Source: Halomonas sp. 54_146 (GTDB lineage Bacteria; Pseudomonadota; Gammaproteobacteria; Pseudomonadales; Halomonadaceae). Taken from it: 64,000 bases of DNA. The position numbers and the translations under genes are program-made. The DNA lies in assembly GCF_001507855.1 (NCBI RefSeq), contig NZ_LGEN01000017.1, positions 1 through 64,000 on the forward strand. The letters run 5' to 3'. The notes beneath the pieces were generated by a model. That model searched no databases. It was not told where the DNA came from and worked only from the letters and a program-made list of their open reading frames with translations. Position 1 is the stretch's first letter. Each line of letters starts with the position of its first letter. Below, one piece after another: positions 7,804 to 16,526 of the stretch.

Positions 7804-9375
7804 TTAGCGATTAATAACCAGGTCGCCCAGGTAAGGGAAGTCAATGGCGTTGACCACGGGTTCAACGTTAACGCCGTCAGCCGCTGCGTAGGCAAGGTTC
7901 TGCCAGTGCAGCATAATAAAGCCAACGTCTTCATAGAGCATCGCTTCGGCTTCACGCAGCATTTCGTTGCGCTTTTCAAGGTCGGTTTCGCCATCCGCTT
8001 GGGTCACCAGTGCATCAATCTCTTCATTGCAGTAGCTGCCGTAGTTGTACTGCCCGGCACCGGTTTCTTCATCAATGCAGAAGGAGAGGTACTGGAAGAA
8101 GTTAGCGGTGTCTTCGGTGTCCGCGTGCCAGCCAATCATCGCCATGTCGGATTGGCGAGTGTCGTACTCAGGCCAGTACTGCGCCAGCGGCATGGTGCGT
8201 AGATCAACGTCAATGTTGATCTGTGCCAGCATATTGGCAACCGCTTGGGCAATCTGGGCATCGTTTACGTAGCGGTTATTCGGGGCGATCATTTCAACGC
8301 TGAAGCCCTCTTCATAACCCGCTTCAGCCATCAGTTCCTTGGCGCGCTCAATGTTGTAGCGCGGTACTAAATCCGGGTGGTGGCCGGAGTAGCCCTCAGG
8401 TGAGAACTGACCCGCTGGGTTAGCAAAGCCGCGCATTAAGCGATCAGCAATGCCTTCCTGGTTAATGGCCAAATCAACTGCTTGACGAACGCGGGCATCT
8501 TGAAACGCTTCAACGCGCTCTTCGTTCATTTGGAAGCCAATGATGCGTGTACCGTCAATCTCTACCAGGTTGACGCCATCAGCCTCACTTACGCGGTCCA
8601 GGTCGTTGGGCGGTACGGCATCAATAAAGTCAACACCACCAGAGAGCAGGGCGGCAACCCGCGAGGCGTTCTCTGCAATAGGTGTCAGTACAATGCGCGA
8701 AACGTTGCCTTCGGTTTCGGTGTCCCAGTAATCTGCAAAGCGTTCAAAATCAACCTGCACGCCCTGGCGGCGGTTGGTGACGATGAACGGGCCGGTGCCG
8801 GAAACGTTGCGCGAAGCAAAGGAATTGCCGGCTTTAACGATCTCGGCTTTGCTGTTGCCGTCGTCGGTTTCGCCGCTATAAAACTCGCTGTCCATCGGGA
8901 AGATGTAGGTAGCCAGGTTGAGCAGCAGTGGGTAAGGCTCGGTGGTTTTGATCTCAACGGTATAGTCGTCAACGGCTTCGGCGCTGGCCACCGGCTCAAA
9001 AATAGCGCGGTAGTCCGGGCTTTGTTTCAAGCGCTCAATGGTCCACACCACGTCTTTGGCGGTGAGCGCGTTGCCGGAATGGAAGGTAACCCCTTCACGC
9101 AGCGTCATGCGCGTGGTGGTTTCGTCAACCTGCTCCCATGCGGTGGCTAAGCGTGGCTCAAAATCGAAGTCTTTTGTCCAGCGAATTAGCGGGTCGAAGG
9201 CTAGATGAGAAAAACGCAGCACGCCGCCGGAAAGCTGTTCATGTAAATCAAGTGTTTCCGGGTCAGCGGAATAGCCAATGCGCAGCGTTTCAGCGCTTGC
9301 CGCCATGGGCAGTAGAGTGACGCCTGCAACCACGGCACCAACGACAGAAGCCAGTACGTTCTTTTTAAAGGTCAT
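7804..9375 (-). CDS. Peptide ABC transporter periplasmic substrate-binding protein (DppA/OppA type)
   Basis: Periplasmic solute-binding protein of the SBP_bac_5 family, 523 aa, which delivers the substrate to the permeases encoded downstream. The signal peptide is clear (MTFKKN..., hydrophobic core, cleavage after ASA near residue 28), followed by LRIGYSADPETLDLHEQ and the domain motifs LATAWEQVDETTTRMTLREG and FHSGNALTAKDVVWTIERL. The mature protein is rich in Asp and Glu, as expected of a salt-adapted periplasm. It is first in the minus-strand operon. The substrate could be dipeptides, longer peptides or another amide; the adjacent prolidase favours peptides. Confidence 0.9.
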   Translation of the reverse strand: MTFKKNVLASVVGAVVAGVTLLPMAASAETLRIGYSADPETLDLHEQLSGGVLRFSHLAFDPLIRWTKDFDFEPRLATAWEQVDETTTRMTLREGVTFHSGNALTAKDVVWTIERLKQSPDYRAIFEPVASAEAVDDYTVEIKTTEPYPLLLNLATYIFPMDSEFYSGETDDGNSKAEIVKAGNSFASRNVSGTGPFIVTNRRQGVQVDFERFADYWDTETEGNVSRIVLTPIAENASRVAALLSGGVDFIDAVPPNDLDRVSEADGVNLVEIDGTRIIGFQMNEERVEAFQDARVRQAVDLAINQEGIADRLMRGFANPAGQFSPEGYSGHHPDLVPRYNIERAKELMAEAGYEEGFSVEMIAPNNRYVNDAQIAQAVANMLAQINIDVDLRTMPLAQYWPEYDTRQSDMAMIGWHADTEDTANFFQYLSFCIDEETGAGQYNYGSYCNEEIDALVTQADGETDLEKRNEMLREAEAMLYEDVGFIMLHWQNLAYAAADGVNVEPVVNAIDFPYLGDLVINR

Positions 9376-9438
9376 GTTCGTTCCCTTGAGCCATTGTTGA
9401 TTGTTCGTTTTTTACCGCTATTAGCTGAGCTCTTTTTT

Positions 9439-9454
9439 ATGGCGTAAACGCCAT
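9439..9454 (-). promoter_or_regulatory. Hairpin in the leader of the peptide-binding protein gene
   Basis: ATGGCG-TAAA-CGCCAT is a perfect 6-bp inverted repeat with a 4-base loop, about 64 bases before the start codon and followed on the minus strand by six A residues. It may be an RNA hairpin in the leader or an operator. Confidence 0.4.
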
Positions 9455-9546
9455 CTTTTCTTTAAGGCTAAGTTTTATTTAATTTTGGGTTTGTTTTGTA
9501 GCTAAGCTGCCTTTAAAGCTAGGCGGTCTTTACAACATAAGCCAAT

Positions 9547-9576
9547 AACATAGAGAGTGCCCGTCGCGTCATACAA
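9547..9576 (-). promoter_or_regulatory. Candidate promoter for the peptide importer operon
   Basis: Minus strand: TTGTAT (9571-9576) and TATGTT (9547-9552) with an 18-base spacer, each four of six bases from sigma-70 consensus. It would give a leader of about 165 bases. The match is weak and unconfirmed. Confidence 0.3.
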
Positions 9577-9829
9577 TCGAAATAATGACAGGCATCATTC
9601 ATCTGCTAAATGACGTGGCTGATAACAGCACCTTGTTGGCTGTGCGTTAGACGAAAGGAGTAGTCAGGGCGTGATCGAAATTCGGCAGGAGGCGGTCTAT
9701 GAGGAAGCAAGTTAAGAGGTAGGCGTTGGTTGGTTAGGTGCTGGCGCTTCAAATGCAGCTAGATGAACCGCCAGGCTTTGAGCAATGTATAGCAAATAGA
9801 AAAAACAGCGTTGATTAGCTCGGCATACC

Positions 9830-10219
9830 TTAGCCAAACCGCTGATGCAACCAGGTATTGATCGTGTCAGATTCGTACATCCACTCTTCACGCCCATCGT
9901 CGTGGGTGATTTTCAAGCAGGGCACTTTGACTTTACCGCCGCCTTCCAGCAGCGCTTGCTTGTGTGCGGGGTCGAGCTGAGCATCGCGCCGCTCAATGTT
10001 TAACCCCAGCCGTGCCATCTCTTTGCGTACTTTGATACAAAACGGGCAAGTGCGAAATTGGTACAACGCAAGCTTCTGGCACGCTTGATCGACACGGGCT
10101 TGCTCTTCTGGCGTGCGTTCAACGGACTTAGGCGTGGAGAGCTTTTCAGCGATCAGCATGACCGGGGCGAGCACTAAGCGAAGGCCACGGAAAAAGTAGC
10201 GAATTAAAATGCGCATCAA
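9830..10219 (-). CDS. Glutaredoxin-family protein with N-terminal membrane anchor
   Basis: A 129-aa thioredoxin-fold protein. The dithiol centre is CPFC at residues 58-61 (RTCPFCIKVRKEM) and the cis-proline segment is KVPCLKI near residue 99. A GSH_S-transferase-like end (YESDTINTWLHQRF) follows, as in glutaredoxin/GST N-terminal domain proteins. The first 25 residues (RYFFRGLRLVLAPVMLIAEK) form a hydrophobic or amphipathic helix that could hold it on the cytoplasmic face of the membrane. The likely role is reduction of disulfides or glutathione adducts. It is monocistronic and divergent from mpl. Confidence 0.8.
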   Translation of the reverse strand: MMRILIRYFFRGLRLVLAPVMLIAEKLSTPKSVERTPEEQARVDQACQKLALYQFRTCPFCIKVRKEMARLGLNIERRDAQLDPAHKQALLEGGGKVKVPCLKITHDDGREEWMYESDTINTWLHQRFG

Positions 10220-10428
10220 AAGGCTCCTTAGCTGAGATGACGGCTCATAACAGCGTAATGAATGGATAAGTGAATAGTGGCCGCATCCTGCAACAAATGG
10301 AGAGATTTGTCACTTGTGGCGCGTTTTTAGCCCGTTATTCGCGGTTTGTAGCGATGAGGTGATGAGCAAATAGAGCCAGCATGCTAGGCTGCTTAGCTAT
10401 TTTTATGCCATTAATTTGGCTCTGGTTT

Positions 10429-10464
10429 ATTGAGATAGCTATTGAGATGGCTATTGAAATAGCG
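10429..10464. repeat. 12-bp tandem repeat, three copies, upstream of mpl
   Basis: ATTGAGATAGCT (10429-10440), ATTGAGATGGCT (10441-10452) and ATTGAAATAGCG (10453-10464) lie in the mpl leader, ending about 40 bases before the preferred start codon. Differences between copies show that the array has aged. Confidence 0.85.
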
Positions 10465-10504
10465 CGAATGAATTAACCTATTGGCGATTAACGGGGCGAG
10501 AGCC

Positions 10505-11914
10505 ATGCATCTGCATATTATGGGTATCTGCGGCACCTTTATGGGGAGCCTGGCGCTGCTGGCGCGTGAACTGGGGCATCAAGTCAGTGGCTCTGACCAG
10601 CATGTTTACCCACCGATGAGCACGCAGTTGGCGGAAGCTGGCATTACCTTAATGGAAGGCTATCACGCGCATCATCTATCCCCTTCGCCTGATCTTGTGG
10701 TGGTGGGGAACGCGCTTTCCCGTGGCAATGAAGAAGTAGAAGCGCTGCTCAATAGCGGCATACCTTACACTTCAGGCGCCCAATGGTTGGCCGAACACGT
10801 GCTGCCCGGCCGGCGCGTTATTGCCGTGGCGGGTACCCATGGCAAAACCACCACGGCGAGCATCTTAGCGTGGCTATTAGAGAGCGCCGGGCTAGCGCCG
10901 GGGTTCTTGATTGGCGGCGTGCCGCGCAATTTTGGTTTTTCGGCGCGCTTAGGTAATGCGCAGGCACCTTTTGTTGTTGAGGCGGATGAGTACGACACCG
11001 CTTTCTTCGATAAACGCTCCAAGTTTGTTCACTATCGCCCGCATATCGCCATACTCAACAACCTTGAGTTTGACCACGCCGATATCTTTCCTGACCTAGC
11101 CGCCATTGAGCGCCAGTTTCACCACTTGGTACGTACCGTGCCCAGCCAGGGCCGCTTGCTGGTGGCCGATGAGCAGCCAGCCCTTGAGCGTGTGCTGGTG
11201 CAGGGCGCTTGGACGCCGGTTGTGCATTTTGGCGACCAAGCCACGAGTGAATGGCAGCTTAAGCTAGAGCGCGCCGATGCCAGCCGCTTCCAAGTCATTT
11301 ATAGCGGTGATAAGCACGCTTTGGGTGGGGGCGGCCAAGAAGAAGACGGTGTCGTTGAGTGGTCGCTCACCGGCGAGCACAACGCACGCAATGCACTGGC
11401 GGCGCTGGCGGCGGCCCACCTGTGTGGGGTTGATTTAGCCCGTGGCTGTGCGGCGCTGGCGCGTTTTGAAACACCCAGAAGGCGACAAGAAGTGCGTGGT
11501 GAAATTAATGGTATTCAGGTGATTGATGATTTTGCTCATCACCCCACCGCCATTGCCGCGACGCTGAAAGGGCTGCGCGCAACAACCACTAAAGGACGCC
11601 TGCTCGCGGTTATCGAGCCACGTTCCAACACCATGCGGTTAGGGGCATTGCGTGAGCGCTTAATCGAGAGCGTGGCTGACGCTGATAGCGTGTTTTGGTT
11701 TCAGCCCGAAGGGCTTGATTGGTCGATGGAAGACCTGGTGGCCAGCCAAGAGGCGCATGCCACGCTGTTTAGCGATGTTGATACGCTGGTGGCAGCAGTG
11801 GTCACTCAAGCGTCACCGTTAGACCGTATCGTGGTGATGTCCAACGGTGGTTTTGAAGGCGTGCATGAGCGTTTGCTCGCCGCATTAGCAGCAGCCAGTC
11901 AGGAGGGCGCATGA
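10505..11914 (+). CDS. mpl: UDP-N-acetylmuramate:L-alanyl-gamma-D-glutamyl-meso-diaminopimelate ligase
   Basis: Murein-recycling ligase, 469 aa, that joins the reclaimed tripeptide L-Ala-gamma-D-Glu-mDAP to UDP-MurNAc in the cytosol. The start at ATG 10505 gives [14 protein letters not shown], which aligns with the E. coli Mpl N-terminus; an earlier TTG (10481) would add eight unmatched residues. Visible are the Mur-ligase ATP loop AGTHGKTTT (about 109-117), [21 protein letters not shown], the central-domain motif [11 protein letters not shown], and [12 protein letters not shown] in the C-terminal domain. The stop overlaps the first possible ubiX start. Confidence 0.95.
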   Translation: MHLHIMGICGTFMGSLALLARELGHQVSGSDQHVYPPMSTQLAEAGITLMEGYHAHHLSPSPDLVVVGNALSRGNEEVEALLNSGIPYTSGAQWLAEHVLPGRRVIAVAGTHGKTTTASILAWLLESAGLAPGFLIGGVPRNFGFSARLGNAQAPFVVEADEYDTAFFDKRSKFVHYRPHIAILNNLEFDHADIFPDLAAIERQFHHLVRTVPSQGRLLVADEQPALERVLVQGAWTPVVHFGDQATSEWQLKLERADASRFQVIYSGDKHALGGGGQEEDGVVEWSLTGEHNARNALAALAAAHLCGVDLARGCAALARFETPRRRQEVRGEINGIQVIDDFAHHPTAIAATLKGLRATTTKGRLLAVIEPRSNTMRLGALRERLIESVADADSVFWFQPEGLDWSMEDLVASQEAHATLFSDVDTLVAAVVTQASPLDRIVVMSNGGFEGVHERLLAALAAASQEGA

Positions 11915-11933
11915 CAGCAGGAGGGCGCATGAC
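11900..11933. repeat. Direct repeat carrying a duplicated ubiX ribosome site and start codon
   Basis: CAGGAGGGCGCATGAC occurs at 11900-11915 and 11918-11933 with an 18-base period. Each copy carries an AGGAGG Shine-Dalgarno and an ATG, so ubiX has two in-frame, equally well-placed starts at 11911 and 11929. The first overlaps the mpl stop. Confidence 0.9.
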
Positions 11934-12573
11934 CGATAGAACAGACGCTTCGTTCAAAAAGCCCATTACCGTCGCGCTGACGGGCGCATCAGGCGCGCAA
12001 TACGGTCTACGCCTGATCGATGTATTAGTCGCCGCGGGTCATGAAGTGTGGGTAATGATTTCCAAAGCCGCGCACATGGTAATTGCGACGGAAACAGATA
12101 TTGAGCTGCCCGCACAGCCCCAGCGTTTAGCCGAGGCGCTGAGTGAGCGCAGTGGGGCGCAGCCAGGCCAGATTCGTTGCTTTGGCCGCGAAGACTGGAT
12201 GGCACCGGTGGCCTCCGGTTCGGGTGCGCCATCCGCCATGGTGGTGTGCCCGTGCTCAACCGGTACGCTTTCAGCCGTGGCCACCGGTGCCAGCAATAAC
12301 CTGATTGAGCGGGCGGCGGATGTGGCGATTAAAGAGAGGCGAACGCTGGTGCTGGTGCCGCGGGAAAGCCCATTTTCACCGATTCACTTGGAGCATATGC
12401 TGGCATTAAGCCGCTTGGGTGTCGTTATCTTGCCGGCTGCCCCAGGGTTTTATCACTCCCCGCAAGGCATTGATGATCTTATTGATTTTATTGTCGCGCG
12501 TATCCTTAACCAGCTGGGCATCGAGCATTCGCTGGTGCCCCGCTGGGGTGAGGCCGGCGATAAGGATGACTGA
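11929..12573 (+). CDS. ubiX: Flavin prenyltransferase UbiX
   Basis: Makes prenylated FMN, the cofactor of the UbiD decarboxylase in ubiquinone synthesis, from dimethylallyl phosphate and reduced FMN. The 214-residue form from 11929 starts shortly before [21 protein letters not shown], the FMN-binding opening; a form from 11911 has six more residues. Other family features seen are [29 protein letters not shown] and [17 protein letters not shown]. Two identical ribosome sites precede two in-frame ATGs because of a local 18-base duplication, so both forms may be made. It is co-transcribed with mpl. Confidence 0.93.
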   Translation: MTDRTDASFKKPITVALTGASGAQYGLRLIDVLVAAGHEVWVMISKAAHMVIATETDIELPAQPQRLAEALSERSGAQPGQIRCFGREDWMAPVASGSGAPSAMVVCPCSTGTLSAVATGASNNLIERAADVAIKERRTLVLVPRESPFSPIHLEHMLALSRLGVVILPAAPGFYHSPQGIDDLIDFIVARILNQLGIEHSLVPRWGEAGDKDD

Positions 12574-12576
12574 CCT

Positions 12577-13200
12577 ATGATGTCGTGGGCCACGCTTTCG
12601 GTTTTTGTGCCAACGTTTCTGTTTGTTTCGCTGACCCCTGGTATGTGCATGACCCTCGCCATGGTGTTAGGCATGACTCAGGGCGTTAAACGAACCTTGT
12701 GGATGATGATTGGCGAGCTGCTGGGCGTAGGCTTAGTGGCCGCCGCTGCAGGTGCGGGGGTGGCCGCGCTGATGCTGCGCCAGCCAGAGCTGTTTGTGCT
12801 GTTTAAATGGGTGGGCGGCGCTTACCTGGGCTATTTGGGCATTATGATGTGGCGCTCACGGGGGCGCATGGCGATTCCCAGCGAGTTGAATGCAGGCCCA
12901 CCTGCCAGCCGTTTGCAGTTAGCCACGCAAGGGTTTGTGACGGCAGTGGCAAACCCCAAAGGATGGGCGTTTTTTATGGTGCTTCTGCCGCCGTTTTTGG
13001 ATAGTCATCGCCCGCTTCCAGGCCAGCTGAGCCTTTTAATTGCGGTAATTTTGACCATCGAGTTTGCCAGTATGCTGGTATACGCCACCGGCGGGAAAAC
13101 CCTGCGCAGTGTGCTCGGTAAAAGTGGCAATGTGCGCTTGCTCAACCGCATAGCGGGAACACTGATGATTGGGGTGGGGCTCTGGCTTGCCCTAGGCTAA
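12577..13200 (+). CDS. LysE/RhtB-family amino-acid exporter
   Basis: Inner-membrane exporter of 207 aa with about six membrane spans. The opening FVPTFLFVSLTPGMCMTLAMVLGMTQG is the family pattern (SLTPG, then a glycine-rich second helix), and NPKGWAFFMVLLPPFL is the conserved central motif. It probably exports an amino acid or a derivative; the substrate is unknown. It starts three bases after the ubiX stop and is likely transcribed with mpl-ubiX. ATG codons at 12577 and 12580 are both usable. Confidence 0.85.
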   Translation: MMSWATLSVFVPTFLFVSLTPGMCMTLAMVLGMTQGVKRTLWMMIGELLGVGLVAAAAGAGVAALMLRQPELFVLFKWVGGAYLGYLGIMMWRSRGRMAIPSELNAGPPASRLQLATQGFVTAVANPKGWAFFMVLLPPFLDSHRPLPGQLSLLIAVILTIEFASMLVYATGGKTLRSVLGKSGNVRLLNRIAGTLMIGVGLWLALG

Positions 13201-13247
13201 CAAGGGCTTCGGTTTTCTGTTAAACCGTTCTTTGTTCAACCGTTCTG

Positions 13248-14645
13248 TTAAACCGGTGGCAAAAGGGCAACTCGCGCGCTGATAAGTACCAGCGATGCAA
13301 CGCTGAGTAGCAGCCACGGGCAGGGGCGCATAGGAGTGCGGGGCTCACGCTGCCAGTGGAGCAGCGTGAGCGCACAGACTACTAGCCCTAAAAGCGCCCC
13401 ACCAACCAAATCACTAAACCAATGCACGCCCACTACCAAGCGCGATAGCCCCATAGGTAGCGCAAGCGCTAAGGCTACCCAATAGGCCCAAAAACGCTGT
13501 TGACGGGGCATTTCAGCAGCGATAAAAGCAGCAGCAAGGCCCACCAGCACCACAATGGTTGACGTATGCGCGCTGGGGTAAGAGAAAGAGCCTGCTAAGT
13601 AATCTGGCGTGCCCGGCCGAGGGCGAGCAAACAGCGCTTTACCCATTATATTGAGCAGCGCCACGCCACCAAAGGCACCGCACCAGTGCAGCAGCGCCTG
13701 CCATCTTTTGCTTATCAGCATCCACACTGCCCACGGCAGCGTTAGCGCGATAATGCCGAAACTATCGCCGATCCGCGCAAACATGTTCCCTGCTGTTTCA
13801 GCAACGTCGCTATGCAGCCAAGCGAACATGCTTTGCACCAGCACGTCCATCTCTAGTGGGCCTGGGTGGGAGATAACCAGAAGCGTCCAGCCAGACAGGC
13901 TGCCCAGTGAAATCACCAGCAGCAGTAGTGAAGCCAGCGGAACATCACCGGATTGGCTCATGGCTAACCAGGAGCGCCGTAGCAGCGGTAAACGGCGAAT
14001 GCTTCCAGCAATCACTCGGTATAGCGTGCCGTGCCGCGTGGCCTGATGCCGCCCCCAGGAAAAAATAACGGCTAACACAAGGATAATAAAGCCCAGTATC
14101 AGCAGCGCAGCTTCCAGGCCCGGCGGTAGATTTAAATGGTGTTGCCAGGCGCGGCCGAGCAAGTAACCCGGCAGCACATAAGCGGGTGCCCAAATGGCCG
14201 CTGAACTTAGGTTGGCCCATAAAAAGGTGCGGGGCGGCATGTGCATCATTCCAGCCACTAAGGGAATAATGGGCCTTACCGGCCCAACAAAGCGGCCTAT
14301 AAATACCGACGAGACGCCATAGCGCTCAAAAAAGCGCGACCCACGGCTAAGCCACTCAGGATGTTGCGACAGTGGCCAGCGCTGGGTGACGTGTTCACGA
14401 TGCTTAAAGCCCAACGAAAAGCTAATGCCATCACCTATAATAGCGCCTAAAAAAGCAGCGCCGATCAGCCAGGCGACAGCAATATCCTGATGTCCTGCCA
14501 ACGAGGCAATGGTCGTTATCAGCATCACGCCGGGCACTAAAAGCCCCACAAGGGCGAGCGATTCAGCCAGCGCGATCAGTAGCACAAGGCTAAGCAGCAG
14601 GGGCGGGGATAGCGTTAATGAGTAAAGCGTGTCAGCGAGCGGCAC
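13248..14645 (-). CDS. DedA-PAP2 fusion membrane protein
   Basis: A 465-aa polytopic membrane protein joining two lipid-related domains. Residues 1-195 are a DedA/VTT domain (LLVPGVMLITTIASLAG, IGDGISFSLG, FFERYGVSSVFIGRFVGPVRPIIPLVAG). Residues about 265-450 are a PAP2 phosphatase with its three catalytic motifs: K336 with RPRP, PSAH at 357-360, and SRLVVGVHWFSD at 401-412 (R402, H408, D412). DedA proteins scramble or flip undecaprenyl phosphate and other lipids, and PAP2 enzymes dephosphorylate isoprenoid pyrophosphates. A coupled recycling enzyme is a reasonable inference. There is no C-terminal LssY-like domain. Confidence 0.85.
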   Translation of the reverse strand: MPLADTLYSLTLSPPLLLSLVLLIALAESLALVGLLVPGVMLITTIASLAGHQDIAVAWLIGAAFLGAIIGDGISFSLGFKHREHVTQRWPLSQHPEWLSRGSRFFERYGVSSVFIGRFVGPVRPIIPLVAGMMHMPPRTFLWANLSSAAIWAPAYVLPGYLLGRAWQHHLNLPPGLEAALLILGFIILVLAVIFSWGRHQATRHGTLYRVIAGSIRRLPLLRRSWLAMSQSGDVPLASLLLLVISLGSLSGWTLLVISHPGPLEMDVLVQSMFAWLHSDVAETAGNMFARIGDSFGIIALTLPWAVWMLISKRWQALLHWCGAFGGVALLNIMGKALFARPRPGTPDYLAGSFSYPSAHTSTIVVLVGLAAAFIAAEMPRQQRFWAYWVALALALPMGLSRLVVGVHWFSDLVGGALLGLVVCALTLLHWQREPRTPMRPCPWLLLSVASLVLISARVALLPPV

Positions 14646-14704
14646 AAACCTCTCCGGCTAAGCGTATCAATAACATAAACCTATCAATAATAGGTAAATG
14701 GGGG

Positions 14705-15637
14705 TTAAGCGTTGGCTAGGGCGGAGCCACGTGTTTCAAGCCGCTTAATATAGCGATCGAAATTTTCGGTACGAGAAAGCAAGCAGGCTGCAATGCGTGC
14801 TTCAAGCTGGCCGGTTTCTACTAATACCCGCTGTGAGAGCGCCTGCTGCAAGCGCTCGCGAACCAGCAATGCGCCACTTTCACTGGTGTCGGGCAGCACT
14901 AGCCAAAAAGTGGCGTTATCCGCACGCCCCAGCACATCGTGATCGCGGCAGCGAATGTTCACTTCGCTGCATAATGCCTCTAACAGCGCCGCTTGTGCAC
15001 GATGGCCAAACTGTTCTTCCGCCATATCTAACTGGGGCAGATGGAGCACCAAAACGGCTAACTGTTGATTAAGCATGGCAGCGCGCTGGTACTCACTGTG
15101 TAGCCGCTCCTTTAAGGTATCAATGTGATAGGCATTGCATTCGCTGTCGTTGGGGTCGGTTGCGCGCAGCAATGCCTGACGCCGTGCGTGCTCCCATCGG
15201 GGCAGGGCGAGCAGCAGCGTCAAGGCGATATAGCCCACAATAATGCTGGGTGGAGCGCTTGCCACCGCTGGAAACAGCCACCAGACCGGCCCTATGACGA
15301 CATTGATCAACAATGCCGCCCACAGCGGCAGCAGCAAAAATGCGGCGGTAATCGGTAAACCCAGCCAGATAGGCGACACCAGTGGCTGATAGTAGAAGGC
15401 ACCAAGCACGACGGCGTAGGTGCAGCAGAGTAAAATAAGGCGGGGCAAGTGGGTGGTTAGCCGCTGCCCTATATGCATCAGCAGTGCCGAGGTGAGCAAC
15501 AGCGTGGTAAACGTAGGAATCAGAAGGTCGCGATACTCTCCCATGGCATATAGCCATAGCGCGTAGCTGGCCATCAACATGATGCTGAGGCCGTAAGCCT
15601 GTGTCATCAAGCGTTTAGGAATGCGGTGCTCTGTCAT
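14705..15637 (-). CDS. Membrane protein with degenerate GGDEF-like domain
   Basis: A 310-aa protein with about five membrane spans in residues 12-150, then a cytoplasmic domain. In that domain, HDVLGRADNATFWLVLPDTS lines up with the RxGGDEFxxxLP region of diguanylate cyclases, and SGALLVRERLQQALS with the helix after it. The GGDEF residues themselves are replaced by RADNATF, so cyclase activity is not expected. It may bind c-di-GMP or GTP, or act as a sensor scaffold. It overlaps the upstream membrane gene by four bases. The function is unknown and the GGDEF relation is inferred from pattern only. Confidence 0.65.
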   Translation of the reverse strand: MTEHRIPKRLMTQAYGLSIMLMASYALWLYAMGEYRDLLIPTFTTLLLTSALLMHIGQRLTTHLPRLILLCCTYAVVLGAFYYQPLVSPIWLGLPITAAFLLLPLWAALLINVVIGPVWWLFPAVASAPPSIIVGYIALTLLLALPRWEHARRQALLRATDPNDSECNAYHIDTLKERLHSEYQRAAMLNQQLAVLVLHLPQLDMAEEQFGHRAQAALLEALCSEVNIRCRDHDVLGRADNATFWLVLPDTSESGALLVRERLQQALSQRVLVETGQLEARIAACLLSRTENFDRYIKRLETRGSALANA

Positions 15638-16500
15638 GTGGTTTCCTGCTCTTGCTCTTGCACCCGCTTTGCTGGCAGCTTGCTTATTTCAAACACCGTG
15701 AGCGTTGACGGTTCGATATCGATCAATTCAAGGTGTTCACTCACCACGTTCTCGGGCAATGCGGCTAGCAATAGGCTGCGCCGATGGGCTGCTTCCTTCG
15801 GGGCGCGCGAAAGCAACAGCGTAACAAGCGTGGTGCTGTTTAAACGGTAGACGTTTTCAAAATCATAGGTCAGCTCGCATAGTTTTTTTGCGGTGGGCCA
15901 AAGCTGGTGGCGTTTCACATGCAGAATAAAGACTTCAGCATGCACGCCTTCGCGTTCACAGCGTGTTTGCTCGCGAGGGATGTCGCGTATCAGCTGTTCG
16001 CCTGCCCACAGGTTGAGGCCTGGAATCAACCGTAAGCGTTGGCGGATAGAACCGTTCATATCGATCAGTTGCTGAGCGCGCGATAACGCCAGTAAGCCAA
16101 GCACCATCAGGCAACAGAGCAGAAGTATAAAGGCGGGTCCGTTCAGCTGCGGTGCCACCATCACCGAGCTAACGAGCGCAGCGCTAAGGTTAAAGGCAGC
16201 CACCCAGCTAGTTTGCGGCAGCATTAACATGGCCGCCCATGCCCAAATTAACATACCATGTCGTTCTGGAGCAGCCGCGATTAAGCCCAGTAATAGCACG
16301 CCGGGCACCACTTGCCACGGCAGCCCTGGTGATCGGCGGTGGCTAAAATCAAGCAGCAATGCCGTAATTAATAGCCAGCCGACGGAAAGCCACAGCACAA
16401 AGGCGGCAGCAGGTGGCGTGGCGGGTGTCCATAGCGCCAAGGCAACGGCAGCCGCTAACAGGTTGGCGCGTAGCAGGCGGATTTTGTACTTGCTTTGCAT
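15634..16500 (-). CDS. Membrane protein with possible vestigial GGDEF-like domain
   Basis: A 288-aa protein with several membrane spans in residues 9-145, followed by a soluble region in which FENVYRLNSTTLVTLLLS sits where a cyclase would have RxGGDEFxxxL. The similarity is faint and no active-site residue survives. Its architecture copies that of the gene it overlaps (TM bundle, then about 130 residues), so the two probably form a heteromeric membrane complex or arose by duplication. The C-terminal QEQEQETT end is unstructured. No family was recognised with certainty. Confidence 0.55.
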   Translation of the reverse strand: MQSKYKIRLLRANLLAAAVALALWTPATPPAAAFVLWLSVGWLLITALLLDFSHRRSPGLPWQVVPGVLLLGLIAAAPERHGMLIWAWAAMLMLPQTSWVAAFNLSAALVSSVMVAPQLNGPAFILLLCCLMVLGLLALSRAQQLIDMNGSIRQRLRLIPGLNLWAGEQLIRDIPREQTRCEREGVHAEVFILHVKRHQLWPTAKKLCELTYDFENVYRLNSTTLVTLLLSRAPKEAAHRRSLLLAALPENVVSEHLELIDIEPSTLTVFEISKLPAKRVQEQEQETT

Positions 16501-16526
16501 GGTGGTTTATTATTCGTCCTGAATAA

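Larger units (their letters stand above)
9376..9829. other. Intergenic region: leader and promoter area of the peptide importer
   Basis: About 450 bases without a credible gene. Minus-strand reading gives a weak promoter (-35 TTGTAT at 9571-9576, -10 TATGTT at 9547-9552, 18-base spacer) and, in the implied leader, a perfect hairpin at 9439-9454. An imperfect palindrome AATGA-N6-TCATT lies at 9584-9599, upstream of the proposed -35, where an activator could bind. A 61-codon open frame at 9712-9897 overlaps the glutaredoxin gene and has no coding character. Confidence 0.4.

Noticed and set aside
9712-9897. 61-codon minus-strand frame between the importer and the glutaredoxin
   Set aside because: It overlaps the glutaredoxin gene in another frame and shows no ribosome site or protein-like composition.
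11966-12296. Minus-strand frames inside ubiX
   Set aside because: Long frames opposite GC-rich genes are common here; ubiX is unmistakable on the plus strand.
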